A stretch of DNA of 48,959 bases, from the NCBI GenBank assembly GCA_021205225.1, contig JAJPXX010000036.1, positions 1-48,959 of the forward strand. The letters are read 5' to 3'. Each line of letters starts with the position of its first letter. Position 1 is the first letter of the stretch. The stretch comes from Lachnospiraceae bacterium. Its GTDB lineage: Bacteria > Bacillota > Clostridia > Lachnospirales > Lachnospiraceae. The position numbers and the translations under genes were made by a program. The notes under the pieces were generated by a model. The model saw only the letters and a list, made by a program, of their open reading frames with translations, did not search any database and had not been told where the DNA came from. Below are positions 18,164-27,223 of this stretch, in pieces.

Positions 18164-18268
18164 CGTCGGAGAGCAGAAAACAGCAGTCAGGCGGGGAAGC
18201 TGCGCCTGATTTGCGGTACAGGTTCTAAAGCGGGAAAGAACAGCATAGAGTGAATAAGGGAAAGGAAG

Positions 18269-18299
18269 AACCCCATATCTGCCTGGCAGGTATGGGGTT
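18269..18299 (+). promoter_or_regulatory. Near-perfect inverted repeat before spoIIP
   Basis: AACCCCATATCTGCC and GGCAGGTATGGGGTT pair over 15 positions (one G-U) with almost no loop. No T-run follows; TTCTATG and then GGGAGGATCT, the spoIIP ribosome site, come next. It could be an attenuator, an operator palindrome or a stabiliser. Confidence 0.5.
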
Positions 18300-18360
18300 T
18301 CTATGTACAGAAGCGGGCGGCGAGTGGGCTGTTCGCTTTTTGGCTTTTCCGGGAGGATCT

Positions 18361-19671
18361 ATGCGGAAAAACAGCTGGCTGCAAAAATTGCTCTATGGCG
18401 TGATGGCTGTTCTGGGAGCTTATATTATGTATAAAAGCGGCGCCCTTCTGGCGGCGCATAATCAGATGCAGAAAACGGCGGAAACCGGGAGTGTGCAGCA
18501 ATCGGTTGAGGATTCTGCGATGCGTACCTGGTCTCTTGGCTATACGGCGACGGTTGAGGGAAAAGGGATAGGCAGCTGGCTTGCCGCATGGTTCCGGCAG
18601 GTCGTGCCGGTGCTGAGTTATGTGGCGGAAAAAGATGGTGAGATGTGTGAAACCGAAGCGCTATCTGGCGGGAGTGAGGAGTGGACAGCGGAAAAGGAAA
18701 GCGCAGGCACAGAAGAAGGTATAAAGGAGCCGGGAGCGGGTGAGAAAATTGTGGAGCAGGACGAGCCGGGAACGAGTGAGGAAACCGTGGGGCAGGACGA
18801 GCCGGAAACGGGTGGGAAAACTGTGGAGCAGCACGAGCAGGAAACAGAGACAGAAACTACCGCAGGCAGTGGGACGGTTCAGGAAGTGTCCGTAGGAACC
18901 GTTTTTTCACAGGCGCTTCCGCTGCTGACTGATTTTTCTTATCTTTTGTCCAATTACTATACGGTGGATGAGGACACTGCAGCGGATGCGGAGCTGATTA
19001 ATGCGGAGAAATTGCTTTCGATTGACCTGTCGATAGAGCAGGATTCGTCGGTTCCGCAGATTTTGATCTATCATACCCATTCCCAGGAGGCTTTTGCGGA
19101 TTCCGTGGAGGGAGAGGTCAGCGATACGGTAGTTGGCATGGGCGATGTTCTGGCGGACGAGCTGCGCAGCTATGGATATAATGTTATTCACGATACGGGA
19201 GTGTATGATCTGGTTAACGGCGTTCTTGACCGGAGCGCGGCTTATGACTACGCCAGGGAGGCGGTGGAGGCGATTCTGGAGGAATATCCGACGATAGAGG
19301 TGATCATAGACCTGCACCGTGACGGAGTGGAAGGAGATGAGGAGGATTTTGTGACAGAGATAGATGGAGAGACTACTTCTAAAATTATGTTTTTCAATGG
19401 ACTCTCCCGCAACGAAAACGGAGAGGCGTTCACCTGGCTGCCGAACGGCTGCCTGACGGAAAATCTGGCATTTTCTCTGCAGCTGCAGGTACTTGCCAAT
19501 GCGGAGTATCCCGGTTTTACCCGTAAAATCTATCTGCAGGCGGAGCGCTATAACCTGCATCTGCGTGCGCGGTCTCTGCTGATTGAAGCCGGAACGCAGC
19601 TGAATACGGTGGAGGAGGAAAAAAACGCCATGGCGCCCATTGCGAATCTGCTCCGGCAGATATTGAATTAA
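18361..19671 (+). CDS. spoIIP: Stage II sporulation protein P
   Basis: 436 aa. Peptidoglycan amidase/endopeptidase of the SpoIID-SpoIIM-SpoIIP engulfment machine. One N-terminal membrane anchor (about residues 8-28), a spacer, then the catalytic domain from about residue 230. The predicted metal or catalytic His lie in ILIYHTHSQEAF and IIDLHRDGVEG, with the family ending YNLHLRARSLLIEAGT. The spacer (about 120-170) holds imperfect tandem repeats of TVEQDEPETGG type. ATG 18361 directly follows GGGAGGATCT; longer in-frame starts would run through the hairpin at 18269. Marks the host as an endospore former. Confidence 0.92.
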   Translation: MRKNSWLQKLLYGVMAVLGAYIMYKSGALLAAHNQMQKTAETGSVQQSVEDSAMRTWSLGYTATVEGKGIGSWLAAWFRQVVPVLSYVAEKDGEMCETEALSGGSEEWTAEKESAGTEEGIKEPGAGEKIVEQDEPGTSEETVGQDEPETGGKTVEQHEQETETETTAGSGTVQEVSVGTVFSQALPLLTDFSYLLSNYYTVDEDTAADAELINAEKLLSIDLSIEQDSSVPQILIYHTHSQEAFADSVEGEVSDTVVGMGDVLADELRSYGYNVIHDTGVYDLVNGVLDRSAAYDYAREAVEAILEEYPTIEVIIDLHRDGVEGDEEDFVTEIDGETTSKIMFFNGLSRNENGEAFTWLPNGCLTENLAFSLQLQVLANAEYPGFTRKIYLQAERYNLHLRARSLLIEAGTQLNTVEEEKNAMAPIANLLRQILN

Positions 19672-19700
19672 AAAATTGTATTTATTCATTAAAATCTGTT

Positions 19701-19728
19701 TTGCCTATCTGCAGGTTTGTGTTATACT
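19701..19728 (+). promoter_or_regulatory. Putative lepA promoter
   Basis: TTGCCT (19701-19706), a 16-base spacer and TATACT (19723-19728), about 80 bases before lepA. Confidence 0.55.
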
Positions 19729-19808
19729 ATTTTAACTGTAACAGTTCAGAACCGAAGGGTTGATTTTTTAATATTGCAAAATCCGGGGGAACCGGGGAGG
19801 AATAAAGA

Positions 19809-21620
19809 GTGACTGTAGATCAGAGCAAAATCAGAAATTTTTGTATTATTGCGCACATTGACCATGGCAAGTCAACGCTGGCGGATCGGATCATTGAGAT
19901 GACCGGTCTTCTGACCAGCCGCGAGATGCAGGATCAGGTGCTGGACAATATGGATCTGGAGCGGGAGCGCGGCATCACGATTAAGTCGCAGGCAGTCCGG
20001 ATCATTTACAGGGCAGACGATGGAGAGGAATATATTTTCAATCTCATTGATACGCCGGGGCACGTCGATTTTAATTATGAGGTATCGCGCTCACTGGCGG
20101 CCTGTGACGGGGCGATTCTAGTCGTGGACGCGGCGCAGGGCATTGAGGCGCAGACACTGGCGAATGTGTATCTGGCGCTGGATCATGACTTGGATGTGAT
20201 GCCGGTGATTAATAAGATTGATCTGCCAAGCGCCGATCCGGAGCGCGTGATCCATGAGATTGAGGATGTGATTGGCATTGAGGCGGAGGACGCGCCGCAG
20301 ATTTCTGCGAAGACCGGGCAGAACGTGCATGAGGTGCTGGAGCAGGTGGTGACAAAGATTCCGGCGCCGACAGGAGATCCGGACGCGCCCCTGCAGGCAC
20401 TGATTTTTGATTCCGTGTATGACTCCTATAAGGGCGTGATTATTTTTATACGCCTGATGAATGGTTCGGTGAAAAAAGGCACGAAAATCCGCATGATGGC
20501 GACCGGCGCGGAAGCGGAGGTCGTGGAGGCAGGCTATTTCGGGCCTGGGCAGTTCATTCCCTGTGAGGAGCTGAGCGCCGGCATGGTCGGTTACCTGACC
20601 GCCAGCCTGAAGAATGTGAAGGACACGCGGGTCGGTGATACGGTGACGGACGCGGGGCGTCCCTGCGCAGAGCCGCTGCCAGGCTATAAAAAGGTCAATC
20701 CGATGGTATACTGCGGCATGTATCCGGTGGATGGAGCCAAGTATCCGGATCTGCGGGATGCGCTCGAAAAGCTTCAGCTTAATGATGCGTCACTTCATTT
20801 CGAACCGGAGACCTCTGTGGCGCTGGGCTTTGGCTTCCGCTGCGGTTTCCTTGGCCTGCTGCATCTGGAGATTATACAGGAGCGGCTGGAGCGGGAGTAT
20901 AATCTTGACCTGATTACCACCGCGCCGAGCGTTATCTATAAAGTATATAAGACGGATGGAACCCTGATCGAGCTGACCAATCCGACCAATCTTCCGGATC
21001 CATCGGAGATTGATTATATGGAAGAGCCGGTTGTAGACGCGGAGATTATGGTGACGACGGAATATCTGGGCGCGATTATGGAGCTGTGCCAGCAGCGGAG
21101 AGGCATCTATGAAGGCATGGAATACATGGAGGAGACACGCGCGAGGCTCAAATACACGCTGCCGTTGAATGAGATTATTTATGACTTTTTTGACGCGCTC
21201 AAATCCCGTTCCCGCGGTTATGCTTCCTTTGATTACGAGATGAAGGGCTATATGCGCTCAGAGCTGGTAAAGCTGGACATCCTTGTCAATAAAGAAGAGG
21301 TCGACGCGCTGTCTTTCATCGTACATGCGGATACCGCTTACGAGCGCGGGCGCAGGATGTGTGAGAAGCTGAAGCAGGAGATTCCGCGGCAGCTGTTTGA
21401 GATTCCCATCCAGGCGGCGATCGGCAGCAAGATCATTGCGCGCGAGACCGTGAAAGCCATGCGCAAGGACGTGCTTGCGAAGTGCTACGGCGGCGATATT
21501 TCCAGAAAAAAGAAGCTGCTGGAAAAGCAGAAGGAAGGCAAGAAACGGATGCGCCAGTTCGGCAGTGTCGAGATTCCGCAGAAGGCGTTTATGAGTGTAC
21601 TGAAGCTGGATGACGACTGA
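19809..21620 (+). CDS. lepA: Elongation factor 4 (LepA)
   Basis: 603 aa, the normal length. Ribosome-dependent GTPase that back-translocates or remodels stalled ribosomes and helps initiation or assembly. G1 is [10 protein letters not shown]3 [18 protein letters not shown]4 NKIDLPSAD. The LepA-specific C-terminus ends [18 protein letters not shown]. Start is GTG 19809 after GGGGAGGAATAAA. Followed by a small hairpin (ACCGCTGC / GCGGCGGT, about 21626-21644). Confidence 0.96.
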   Translation: MTVDQSKIRNFCIIAHIDHGKSTLADRIIEMTGLLTSREMQDQVLDNMDLERERGITIKSQAVRIIYRADDGEEYIFNLIDTPGHVDFNYEVSRSLAACDGAILVVDAAQGIEAQTLANVYLALDHDLDVMPVINKIDLPSADPERVIHEIEDVIGIEAEDAPQISAKTGQNVHEVLEQVVTKIPAPTGDPDAPLQALIFDSVYDSYKGVIIFIRLMNGSVKKGTKIRMMATGAEAEVVEAGYFGPGQFIPCEELSAGMVGYLTASLKNVKDTRVGDTVTDAGRPCAEPLPGYKKVNPMVYCGMYPVDGAKYPDLRDALEKLQLNDASLHFEPETSVALGFGFRCGFLGLLHLEIIQERLEREYNLDLITTAPSVIYKVYKTDGTLIELTNPTNLPDPSEIDYMEEPVVDAEIMVTTEYLGAIMELCQQRRGIYEGMEYMEETRARLKYTLPLNEIIYDFFDALKSRSRGYASFDYEMKGYMRSELVKLDILVNKEEVDALSFIVHADTAYERGRRMCEKLKQEIPRQLFEIPIQAAIGSKIIARETVKAMRKDVLAKCYGGDISRKKKLLEKQKEGKKRMRQFGSVEIPQKAFMSVLKLDDD

Positions 21621-21699
21621 AGCCAGACCGCTGCGAAGCGGCGGTTTTGGCGCTGGAATACAGATTTCACATATCGGAAAGGAAAGAAGAGGACGAATC

Positions 21700-22149
21700 A
21701 TGAAATGCCCATTTTGCAATCTTGATAATACCCGTGTCGTGGATTCCAGACCTGCGGACGACGGCGCTTCCATCCGCAGGCGCAGGATGTGCGATGCCTG
21801 CGGGAAGCGTTTCACGACCTATGAGAAAGTCGAGACAATTCCGCTGACTGTGATCAAAAAAGATCAGAGCAGGGAGCAGTATAACCGGGGGAAGCTTGAG
21901 GCGGGCATTATGCGCGCATGCTACAAGCGTCCCATTCCGATCCGCGAGATTCGGGAGATCGTGGATGCGATCGAGATGGATCTTTTTAATATGGAAGAAA
22001 AAGAAATCGCGAGCAAGCTGATCGGCGAAATCGTTATGGACAAGCTGAAGGAGCTGGACGCGGTAGCGTATGTGCGCTTCGCGTCCGTGTATCGGGAATT
22101 CAAGGATGTCAACACATTTATGGATGAACTGAAGAAGTTTCTGGAGTGA
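21700..22149 (+). CDS. nrdR: Transcriptional repressor NrdR
   Basis: 149 aa. ATP/dATP-sensing repressor of ribonucleotide reductase genes. A zinc ribbon (MKCPFC and CDACGKRF) is followed by an ATP-cone domain ([18 protein letters not shown]). ATG 21700 is chosen because GGAAAGAAGAGGA precedes it and Met begins the zinc ribbon. No NrdR box or nrd gene is visible nearby. Confidence 0.95.
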   Translation: MKCPFCNLDNTRVVDSRPADDGASIRRRRMCDACGKRFTTYEKVETIPLTVIKKDQSREQYNRGKLEAGIMRACYKRPIPIREIREIVDAIEMDLFNMEEKEIASKLIGEIVMDKLKELDAVAYVRFASVYREFKDVNTFMDELKKFLE

Positions 22150-22177
22150 CGGATCAATGCGGGTTTCGCGCGGCTTT

Positions 22178-22756
22178 TTAAACGCCTTCCGCGATCCTTG
22201 TCACTGCGACATAGATGTCTGATATCTTATACCAGGTGCGGCTGCCGACGATGCCGTCCTGGGTCAGACCGAAGACGGACTGGAAGACTTTTACGGCTTC
22301 CTGTGTCGCTTCGCCGAAGACACCGTCCGGTACGAGCCTGGGGATCAGCGGGTAATTGTTGGAGATGGCATTGAGCTGCTCCTGAATCTTGAGAACATCC
22401 GCGCCGACGGAACCAACGGAGAGCGGATAGCCCGGATAAGAGGACGGTACGCCGGAGACCTGCTCGGCGAAATTGATGTACATATCGCTTCCGTAATAAT
22501 ATCGTATGATTTCCGAAGCCGTGTAGCCCTGTTCGCCAAGTGCCGCGCTGCCCCATTGCGAGAGCCACTGCGGGCAGGTCACGCGGGAGCCGTCGCAGTA
22601 TTGCGTCAGAATCGGCTGCTTTACATTTGGCCGGGAGAGGTAGTTCTGGAAGACATCATCAACCACCTCGGAGATACTCTCAAAAATCGTTCTCCCGTAT
22701 ACCCATTTCTGGTCGTAAGCGGTCGAGGATGAATGTGTAATAATATAACCAATCAA
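22178..22756 (-). pseudogene. Peptidoglycan-binding protein, N-terminal part lost at element junction
   Basis: About 192 codons remain. The C-terminal half has a PG_binding_1 repeat (VLKIQEQLNAI through DGVFGEATQEAVKVFQ) ending TWYKISDIYVAVTRIAE. Upstream is the conserved STAYDQKWVYGR through LTQYCDGSRVTCPQWLSQWG block of a clostridial family that, as I recall it, has roughly 250 more residues before this point. Homology stops at about GYIITHSSS. No ATG is available; the frame continues upstream only to a stop with no recognisable sequence, and TTG 22756 is the only start candidate. Right after it the plasmid-type module begins, so this is best read as a host gene cut by insertion. Confidence 0.75.
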
Positions 22757-22803
22757 GGAAATGCCGATAAATAAAGGCTTTTGCTGGATTGGTTTTATTT
22801 TTG

Positions 22804-22833
22804 GGCAGGCGGTTATACCAGTGATCGCCTGCC
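22804..22833. terminator. Hairpin near the element's left end
   Basis: GGCAGGCG and CGCCTGCC form a perfect 8-bp stem with a 14-base loop followed by ATTTTC on the + strand. It may insulate the element edge. Confidence 0.4.
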
Positions 22834-22959
22834 ATTTTCATGTAAAGGATTAAGATTTATGCCATGCGGAATTGGGGGTGAGATTTTTAATCGCTGGCAA
22901 AATCCTTGAAACTATAGATAGATGTTGCAGATGAAGAACAAAAATAGGGGAGACATTAT

Positions 22960-22986
22960 GGGCGTTCAGAAATGAGCGCCTTTTTT
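22960..22986 (+). terminator. Rho-independent terminator before DUF3789
   Basis: GGGCGTTC and GAGCGCC form a stem followed by six T. Lies 25 bases before the next gene, so it may attenuate transcription entering the parAB operon or end an upstream short RNA. Confidence 0.6.
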
Positions 22987-23011
22987 GTTGCCTAAAAAAT
23001 GGAAGGATTTT

Positions 23012-23143
23012 ATGCTTACTCATTTTATTTCTTTTTGCTTGGGCGGCCTTTTTGGAGTTGTAACGATGTGTATGTGCTTCGCGGCAGGTGAAGAAGACCG
23101 CAGAAGTGGATTCTATGACGAAAAGGGGGATGGCAAAGAATGA
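23012..23143 (+). CDS. DUF3789 small membrane protein
   Basis: 43 aa. A single hydrophobic segment with the family pattern CLGGLFGVVTMCMCFAAGEEDR and a short charged tail. Starts after GGAAGGATTTT and its stop overlaps the parA start (ATGA), so they are translationally coupled. Such peptides commonly begin partition/replication modules in clostridial conjugative elements; function unknown. Confidence 0.8.
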   Translation: MLTHFISFCLGGLFGVVTMCMCFAAGEEDRRSGFYDEKGDGKE

Positions 23144-23961
23144 ATACTCAGATTATCTGCCTTGCAAACCAGAAAGGCGGAGTCGGAAAAACCCAGACTT
23201 GTGTGAATTTGGGTATTGGCTTGGCACAGCAGGGAAAGAAGGTCCTGATTGTGGATCTCGATCCCCAGGCCAGTGCGACTATCAGCCTGGGGTTTCCACG
23301 TCCAGATCAGCTTCCGTTTACGGTATCAACGGTCTTTGGAAAAATTTTGACTGACCAGCCAATCGATCCGGGAGAGGGAATACTGCATCATGCGGAAGGC
23401 GTTGACCTAATGCCTGCAGATATTCAGTTGTCAGGTATGGAAGTATCTCTTGTGAATATGATCAGCCGGGAGACAGTACTGCGCCAGTACTTGGATACAG
23501 TGAAAAGCCAGTATTCGCATATCCTGATCGATTGTCAGCCATCGCTTGGGATGCTCACAGTCAACGCTTTAGCGGCAGCAACTCGCATAAATGTGCCGGT
23601 TCAGGCCGAATATCTTCCTGCTAAAGGCTTAGAGCAGCTTTTACAGACGGTAGGAAAAGTCAGGCGACAGATTAACCCGACATTACAAATTGATGGGATT
23701 CTGCTGACTATGGTAGATAAACGGACTAATTTTGCGAGAGAAACGGCGTCACTGATCAGGGACACTTACGGAAGAAAAATTAATGTATTTAAAACGGAAA
23801 TTCCGTTTTCCGTAAAAGCAAAAGAAGCAACTGCGGCAGGTGTGAGTATCTTTGCTTACGACCCAAAAGGAAAAGTGGCGGGAGCGTACATGGAATTGAC
23901 GAAAGAGGTGTTGAATCTTGAAAAGCAGCGCGAAAAACATAAAACTTGCGTCCGTCGATGA
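23140..23961 (+). CDS. parA: ParA/Soj partition ATPase
   Basis: 273 aa. Deviant Walker A KGGVGKTQTCVNLG near the N-terminus, Walker B region YSHILIDCQPSLG and the ParA signature LDPQASAT. Provides the ATP-driven motor for segregating the excised or plasmid form. Start overlaps the DUF3789 stop; the 3' end overlaps parB by 44 bases. Confidence 0.93.
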   Translation: MNTQIICLANQKGGVGKTQTCVNLGIGLAQQGKKVLIVDLDPQASATISLGFPRPDQLPFTVSTVFGKILTDQPIDPGEGILHHAEGVDLMPADIQLSGMEVSLVNMISRETVLRQYLDTVKSQYSHILIDCQPSLGMLTVNALAAATRINVPVQAEYLPAKGLEQLLQTVGKVRRQINPTLQIDGILLTMVDKRTNFARETASLIRDTYGRKINVFKTEIPFSVKAKEATAAGVSIFAYDPKGKVAGAYMELTKEVLNLEKQREKHKTCVRR

Positions 23962-24865
23962 CCTTTTTAAGACAGACGAAGGACGGGCGGATGATGAAAG
24001 GGAACGTGTGCAGGAGATTGCGATTTCTGAATTGCATCCCTTTAAAGATCATCCTTTTAAGGTTTTAGATGATGAAAAAATGATGGAGACAGTTGAGAGC
24101 GTACAGCAATACGGCGTTCTAGTCCCGATTATCGCAAGGTCATCGCCGGAAGGAGGATATGAGATTGTTTCTGGACATCGCCGGCATAGAGCTTGTGAAC
24201 TGGCAGGAAAAGAGACAATGCCTGTGATTGTGCGTGAATTGGATGATGATGAAGCGATTTTGCTTATGGTGGATAGCAATCTGCAAAGAGAAACAATACT
24301 TCCGAGTGAGAGAGCATTCGCTTTTAAGATGAAGCTGGATGCGATTAAACATCAGGGAACAAGGTCAGATTTAACTTCTACGCAAGTTGCGCAGAAGTTG
24401 TCTGTGCAAAAAGTAGGGGATGAGGCTGGAGTCAGTAAAGATACGGTACGCCGTTTTATCCGTCTGACAGAACTAATCCCTCCGCTCCTGGATATGGTGG
24501 ATGAAAAGAAGATCGCTTTTAACCCGGCATATGAGCTGTCGTTCTTGAAACCGGAAGAGCAGCAAATGCTGATTGAAACCATGGATTATGAGCAGGCAAC
24601 GCCGTCCCTTTCCCAGGCACAGCGTTTGAAGCAGTTCAGCCAGGATGGGCGTTTAACGGAAGATTCTATGCTTGCGATTATGTCTGAGGAAAAGAAGCCG
24701 GTTCAGGATCGGGTAATGTTCACCTCGGATGTCCTGAGAAAGTATTTTCCGAAGGATTACACGCCGAGAAAGATGGAGGAAACGATTATTCAGCTTTTGG
24801 AACAGTGGAAACAAAGGTGGCAGATGCAACAGGAACAGCAGCGAAAAAAACGTAATTCCCGTTGA
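23918..24865 (+). CDS. parB: ParB/Spo0J-type partition protein
   Basis: 315 aa. N-terminal ParB domain with ISELHPFKDHPFKV and the CTPase/DNA-binding GHRRHRACELAG, then an HTH (VGDEAGVSKDTVRRFIRLTE) and a basic C-terminus. Start is TTG 23918, preceded by AAAGAGGTG and inside the end of parA. I saw no canonical parS palindrome (TGTTTCACGTGAAACA) in the window, so its site may differ. Confidence 0.9.
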   Translation: MKSSAKNIKLASVDDLFKTDEGRADDERERVQEIAISELHPFKDHPFKVLDDEKMMETVESVQQYGVLVPIIARSSPEGGYEIVSGHRRHRACELAGKETMPVIVRELDDDEAILLMVDSNLQRETILPSERAFAFKMKLDAIKHQGTRSDLTSTQVAQKLSVQKVGDEAGVSKDTVRRFIRLTELIPPLLDMVDEKKIAFNPAYELSFLKPEEQQMLIETMDYEQATPSLSQAQRLKQFSQDGRLTEDSMLAIMSEEKKPVQDRVMFTSDVLRKYFPKDYTPRKMEETIIQLLEQWKQRWQMQQEQQRKKRNSR

Positions 24866-24895
24866 ATTATTTACACAACTATTTTCAAAGCTGCC

Positions 24896-25195
24896 GTGGT
24901 GAATTTCTTTGAGCAGAAGCCGGATACCGTTTGCTTTCGACACTGGCTACAGCTTTGTGAAACAGAAAACTATGAATATTCAGAGCAAACCACAGAAGAA
25001 TGGAAGGAGATTTTGCTATGCGCTATACAACGTACAATACTGCGAATGACAGGGAAAACAATGAAATTTTATTCAGGGATGCGGAGCATGAACGGTTCTG
25101 CCTGCAATCGTTGGAAAAATGCAGATGGTGTGATGTTTACCATGAGGCATTGGTGTACTGCCTGGGTATTGACAGAGATACGCGGGAACACATAG
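24896..25195 (+). CDS. Possible small ORF between parB and DUF6075
   Basis: 99 codons from GTG. The first ~40 residues (FFEQKPDTVCFRHWLQL, then an acidic stretch) lie outside other genes and look protein-like. The rest is the shadow of the DUF6075 gene in another frame. The frame is continuous with parB beyond its TGA. Either a short real gene overlapping the next, or a remnant. Confidence 0.25.
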   Translation: MVNFFEQKPDTVCFRHWLQLCETENYEYSEQTTEEWKEILLCAIQRTILRMTGKTMKFYSGMRSMNGSACNRWKNADGVMFTMRHWCTAWVLTEIRGNT

Positions 25196-25455
25196 ATCGC
25201 ATTTACGATTTCAAGAGCGGCGATGTGAAACCGGAATGCCTTCATGAGGGATGGCAGACAAGCGGCAGTATGCGAACGGTCCGGATGGCTTTTAACCTCT
25301 ATTGTAATGGGACACCGAGTGTGTATGGCATCAAGAACTCGAAAGATAAGCTGCGTGAGTGTGCTGAGTATTCCGTGAGCGATTTGTTCAGCTGTGGCTA
25401 TGCGAAGTACTTTTGGGAAGCAGTGAAAATCCGCTATCCGGAATATTGTGGCTGA
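25018..25455 (+). CDS. DUF6075 family protein
   Basis: 145 aa, start ATG 25018 after GGAAGGAGA. The pattern FRDAEHERF, EKC, the YHEALVYCLGI segment, DFKSG, EGWQTSGS, VRMAFNLYCNG and final RYPEYCG match the DUF6075 proteins of clostridial mobile elements. Cytosolic, function unknown. Between partition and replication genes, so probably part of the same operon. Confidence 0.8.
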   Translation: MRYTTYNTANDRENNEILFRDAEHERFCLQSLEKCRWCDVYHEALVYCLGIDRDTREHIDRIYDFKSGDVKPECLHEGWQTSGSMRTVRMAFNLYCNGTPSVYGIKNSKDKLRECAEYSVSDLFSCGYAKYFWEAVKIRYPEYCG

Positions 25456-25560
25456 GCGGCGGGAGAACAAATTGACTGGGTGTGGCCTGTATTTCAGATG
25501 CAGGCCGCGCTCACTCCAAAGATAACAAGACAAGACTCCTGAAAGAAATGGAGGTGTGAT

Positions 25561-26922
25561 ATGGAGAATAAATTCGAGTTTGATTATTTCCATGAATACG
25601 AATCGGAGCAGTTCTCCTTTTACCGTATCCCAAAGCTGCTGTTTACGGATGAATATTTCAAGAAGCTGTCCTGTGACGCGAAAGTGCTGTATGGGCTGAT
25701 GCTGGATCGAATGTGCCTTTCCCTGAAAAACCACTGGGTGGACAGCGAAAAGCGGGTCTACATTATTTTCACGATTGAACAAGTGACGGAATACCTGAAT
25801 TGCGGGCGGGATAAGGCGATGAAGATTCTCGCGGAACTGGATACGAAAAAGGGGATTGGTTTGATTGACCGTGTGAAACAGGGATTTGGGAAACCGGATG
25901 CGATCTATGTGAAGAACTTTATCGCAAAGCCAAAGCAGCAGCCGGGAGATTCTGAACTGGGAAATGGAGAAGAATCAGATGAAAATCCGGAGGATAGAGG
26001 AAGGCAGCCAGAGCAGAGAGAAGGTGAGATGGCGGAATGTGTTGAAAATAAAAAGGTACAGGCAGAAAAAAATGGGTACCTGCCGAAAAAATCCGGCGGC
26101 GATGATTATAAGCATGTACCAAAGGAACCGGAATCTATTGCAGAACGGCGGGGAAATTTCTGGGAAGAAGCGGAAGCGAGTCTTGTAGATGCGGTTTTGC
26201 ACGAATGTGAATCCGCCGGTGGTTCAGAGAAAGGAGTAATGGGTGGCTCTGGAAGCGGTTTTACAAGAGTCAGCGGATACCCAATTCTCGGAGCCGGCGA
26301 AGCGGATTTGCCGCAGTCGGAATCTCCGATTTATCGAAGTCGGGAAAAGCGACTTGTCGAGGTCGGAAAAAACGACTTCATGCAGTCGGATCATCCGACT
26401 TCCAGGGGTCGGGAAAGTCCACCTGTTACCGTCGGAAAAACCGACCCTAATTATACTGATATTAATAATACTGATATGAGTGATACTGATCTGATCAATC
26501 AATCAACGCGTGAGTGCGTGCGCGCGGAGCCGATGCCGGATGTGATTGATGGGATGGATGCGATAACAACCTACACAAACATCATCAAAAAGAACGTTGA
26601 GTATGACACTCTGATTTTTGATGCCAAATCAGATTCAGACAAGATGCAGATCGACATGATTGTATCACTGATGGCGGAGACAATTGCGGTGAAACGTGAG
26701 ACGGTGACGATTGCGAAAGCAGAATACCCATATCCGTATGTGGTGAACAAGCTGCTGCGTGTAGGGCAGAATCATGTCCAGTACATACTGTGGTGCCTGA
26801 GTAAGCAGACGGGCAAGATCTGGAACATCAAGGCGTATGTGCTTGCCTGCATCTTTAACGCGCCAACGATGATAGACGCGTATTATCAGGCAGAGGTAAG
26901 TCATGACATGTACGGACAGTAA
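25561..26922 (+). CDS. repA: RepA_N-family replication initiator
   Basis: 453 aa. The N-terminal ~125 residues are a RepA_N winged-helix domain (FYRIPKLLFTDEYFKKLSCDAKVLYGLMLDRM). The middle (about 130-310) is low-complexity and overlaps a 23-bp iteron array. The C-terminal domain (about 340-453, from AITTYTNIIKKNVEYDTL) resembles DUF6017. Initiates replication of the circular form; in RepA_N plasmids the origin typically lies inside rep, which fits the repeats here. The ribosome site is GAAATGGAGGTG. Confidence 0.9.
   Translation: MENKFEFDYFHEYESEQFSFYRIPKLLFTDEYFKKLSCDAKVLYGLMLDRMCLSLKNHWVDSEKRVYIIFTIEQVTEYLNCGRDKAMKILAELDTKKGIGLIDRVKQGFGKPDAIYVKNFIAKPKQQPGDSELGNGEESDENPEDRGRQPEQREGEMAECVENKKVQAEKNGYLPKKSGGDDYKHVPKEPESIAERRGNFWEEAEASLVDAVLHECESAGGSEKGVMGGSGSGFTRVSGYPILGAGEADLPQSESPIYRSREKRLVEVGKNDFMQSDHPTSRGRESPPVTVGKTDPNYTDINNTDMSDTDLINQSTRECVRAEPMPDVIDGMDAITTYTNIIKKNVEYDTLIFDAKSDSDKMQIDMIVSLMAETIAVKRETVTIAKAEYPYPYVVNKLLRVGQNHVQYILWCLSKQTGKIWNIKAYVLACIFNAPTMIDAYYQAEVSHDMYGQ
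26316..26453 (+). repeat. 23-bp iteron array inside repA (putative oriV)
   Basis: Six units begin at 26316, 26339, 26362, 26385, 26408 and 26431, exactly 23 bases apart. Each starts GTCGG, and in most units a short spacer is followed by a CCGAC/CGAC arm, so each is a small dyad. A degenerate seventh starts at 26293 (GCCGGCGAAGCGGAT). Because 23 is not a multiple of three the protein is not repetitive from unit to unit (only every 23 residues), so selection is on DNA. Confidence 0.9.
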
Positions 26923-27007
26923 CGTGCAGCGGATAGGAAGCCGAAGAAAAACAGAATTGTCTAGGCGGCGTCGCACGAAGGAATGTGGATACGAACGGAG
27001 GAAGAAG

Positions 27008-27181
27008 ATGAAGAACGGGAAGAAACCGACAAGGGAACACAGGGGAATTATGAAAAAGCATGGGTTGAATCCGGACAGCTGGCTGGTGGTAAAAAATCTG
27101 CCGGACAGCATCCTGGTTGTGAGCCGGATCTCGCTCCATTCCGGGAAAAAGCCGGATTACAAGATATTGCCGAGAATGTAA
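27008..27181 (+). CDS. Small DUF6906-like protein
   Basis: 57 aa. MKNGKKPTREHRGIMKKHGL followed by NPDSWLVVKNLPDSILVVSR and a short tail matches a small basic protein family common in clostridial conjugative elements. ATG 27008 follows GGAGG at 26997-27001. Function unknown. Confidence 0.75.
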   Translation: MKNGKKPTREHRGIMKKHGLNPDSWLVVKNLPDSILVVSRISLHSGKKPDYKILPRM

Positions 27182-27223
27182 TGTTTGGATTTGTCAGGAC
27201 AGACAGTGGGATTGGTGGTTAAG

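Noticed and set aside
23140..24865. parS site near parAB
   Set aside because: No TGTTTCACGTGAAACA-like palindrome was found by eye; the element may use a different centromere.
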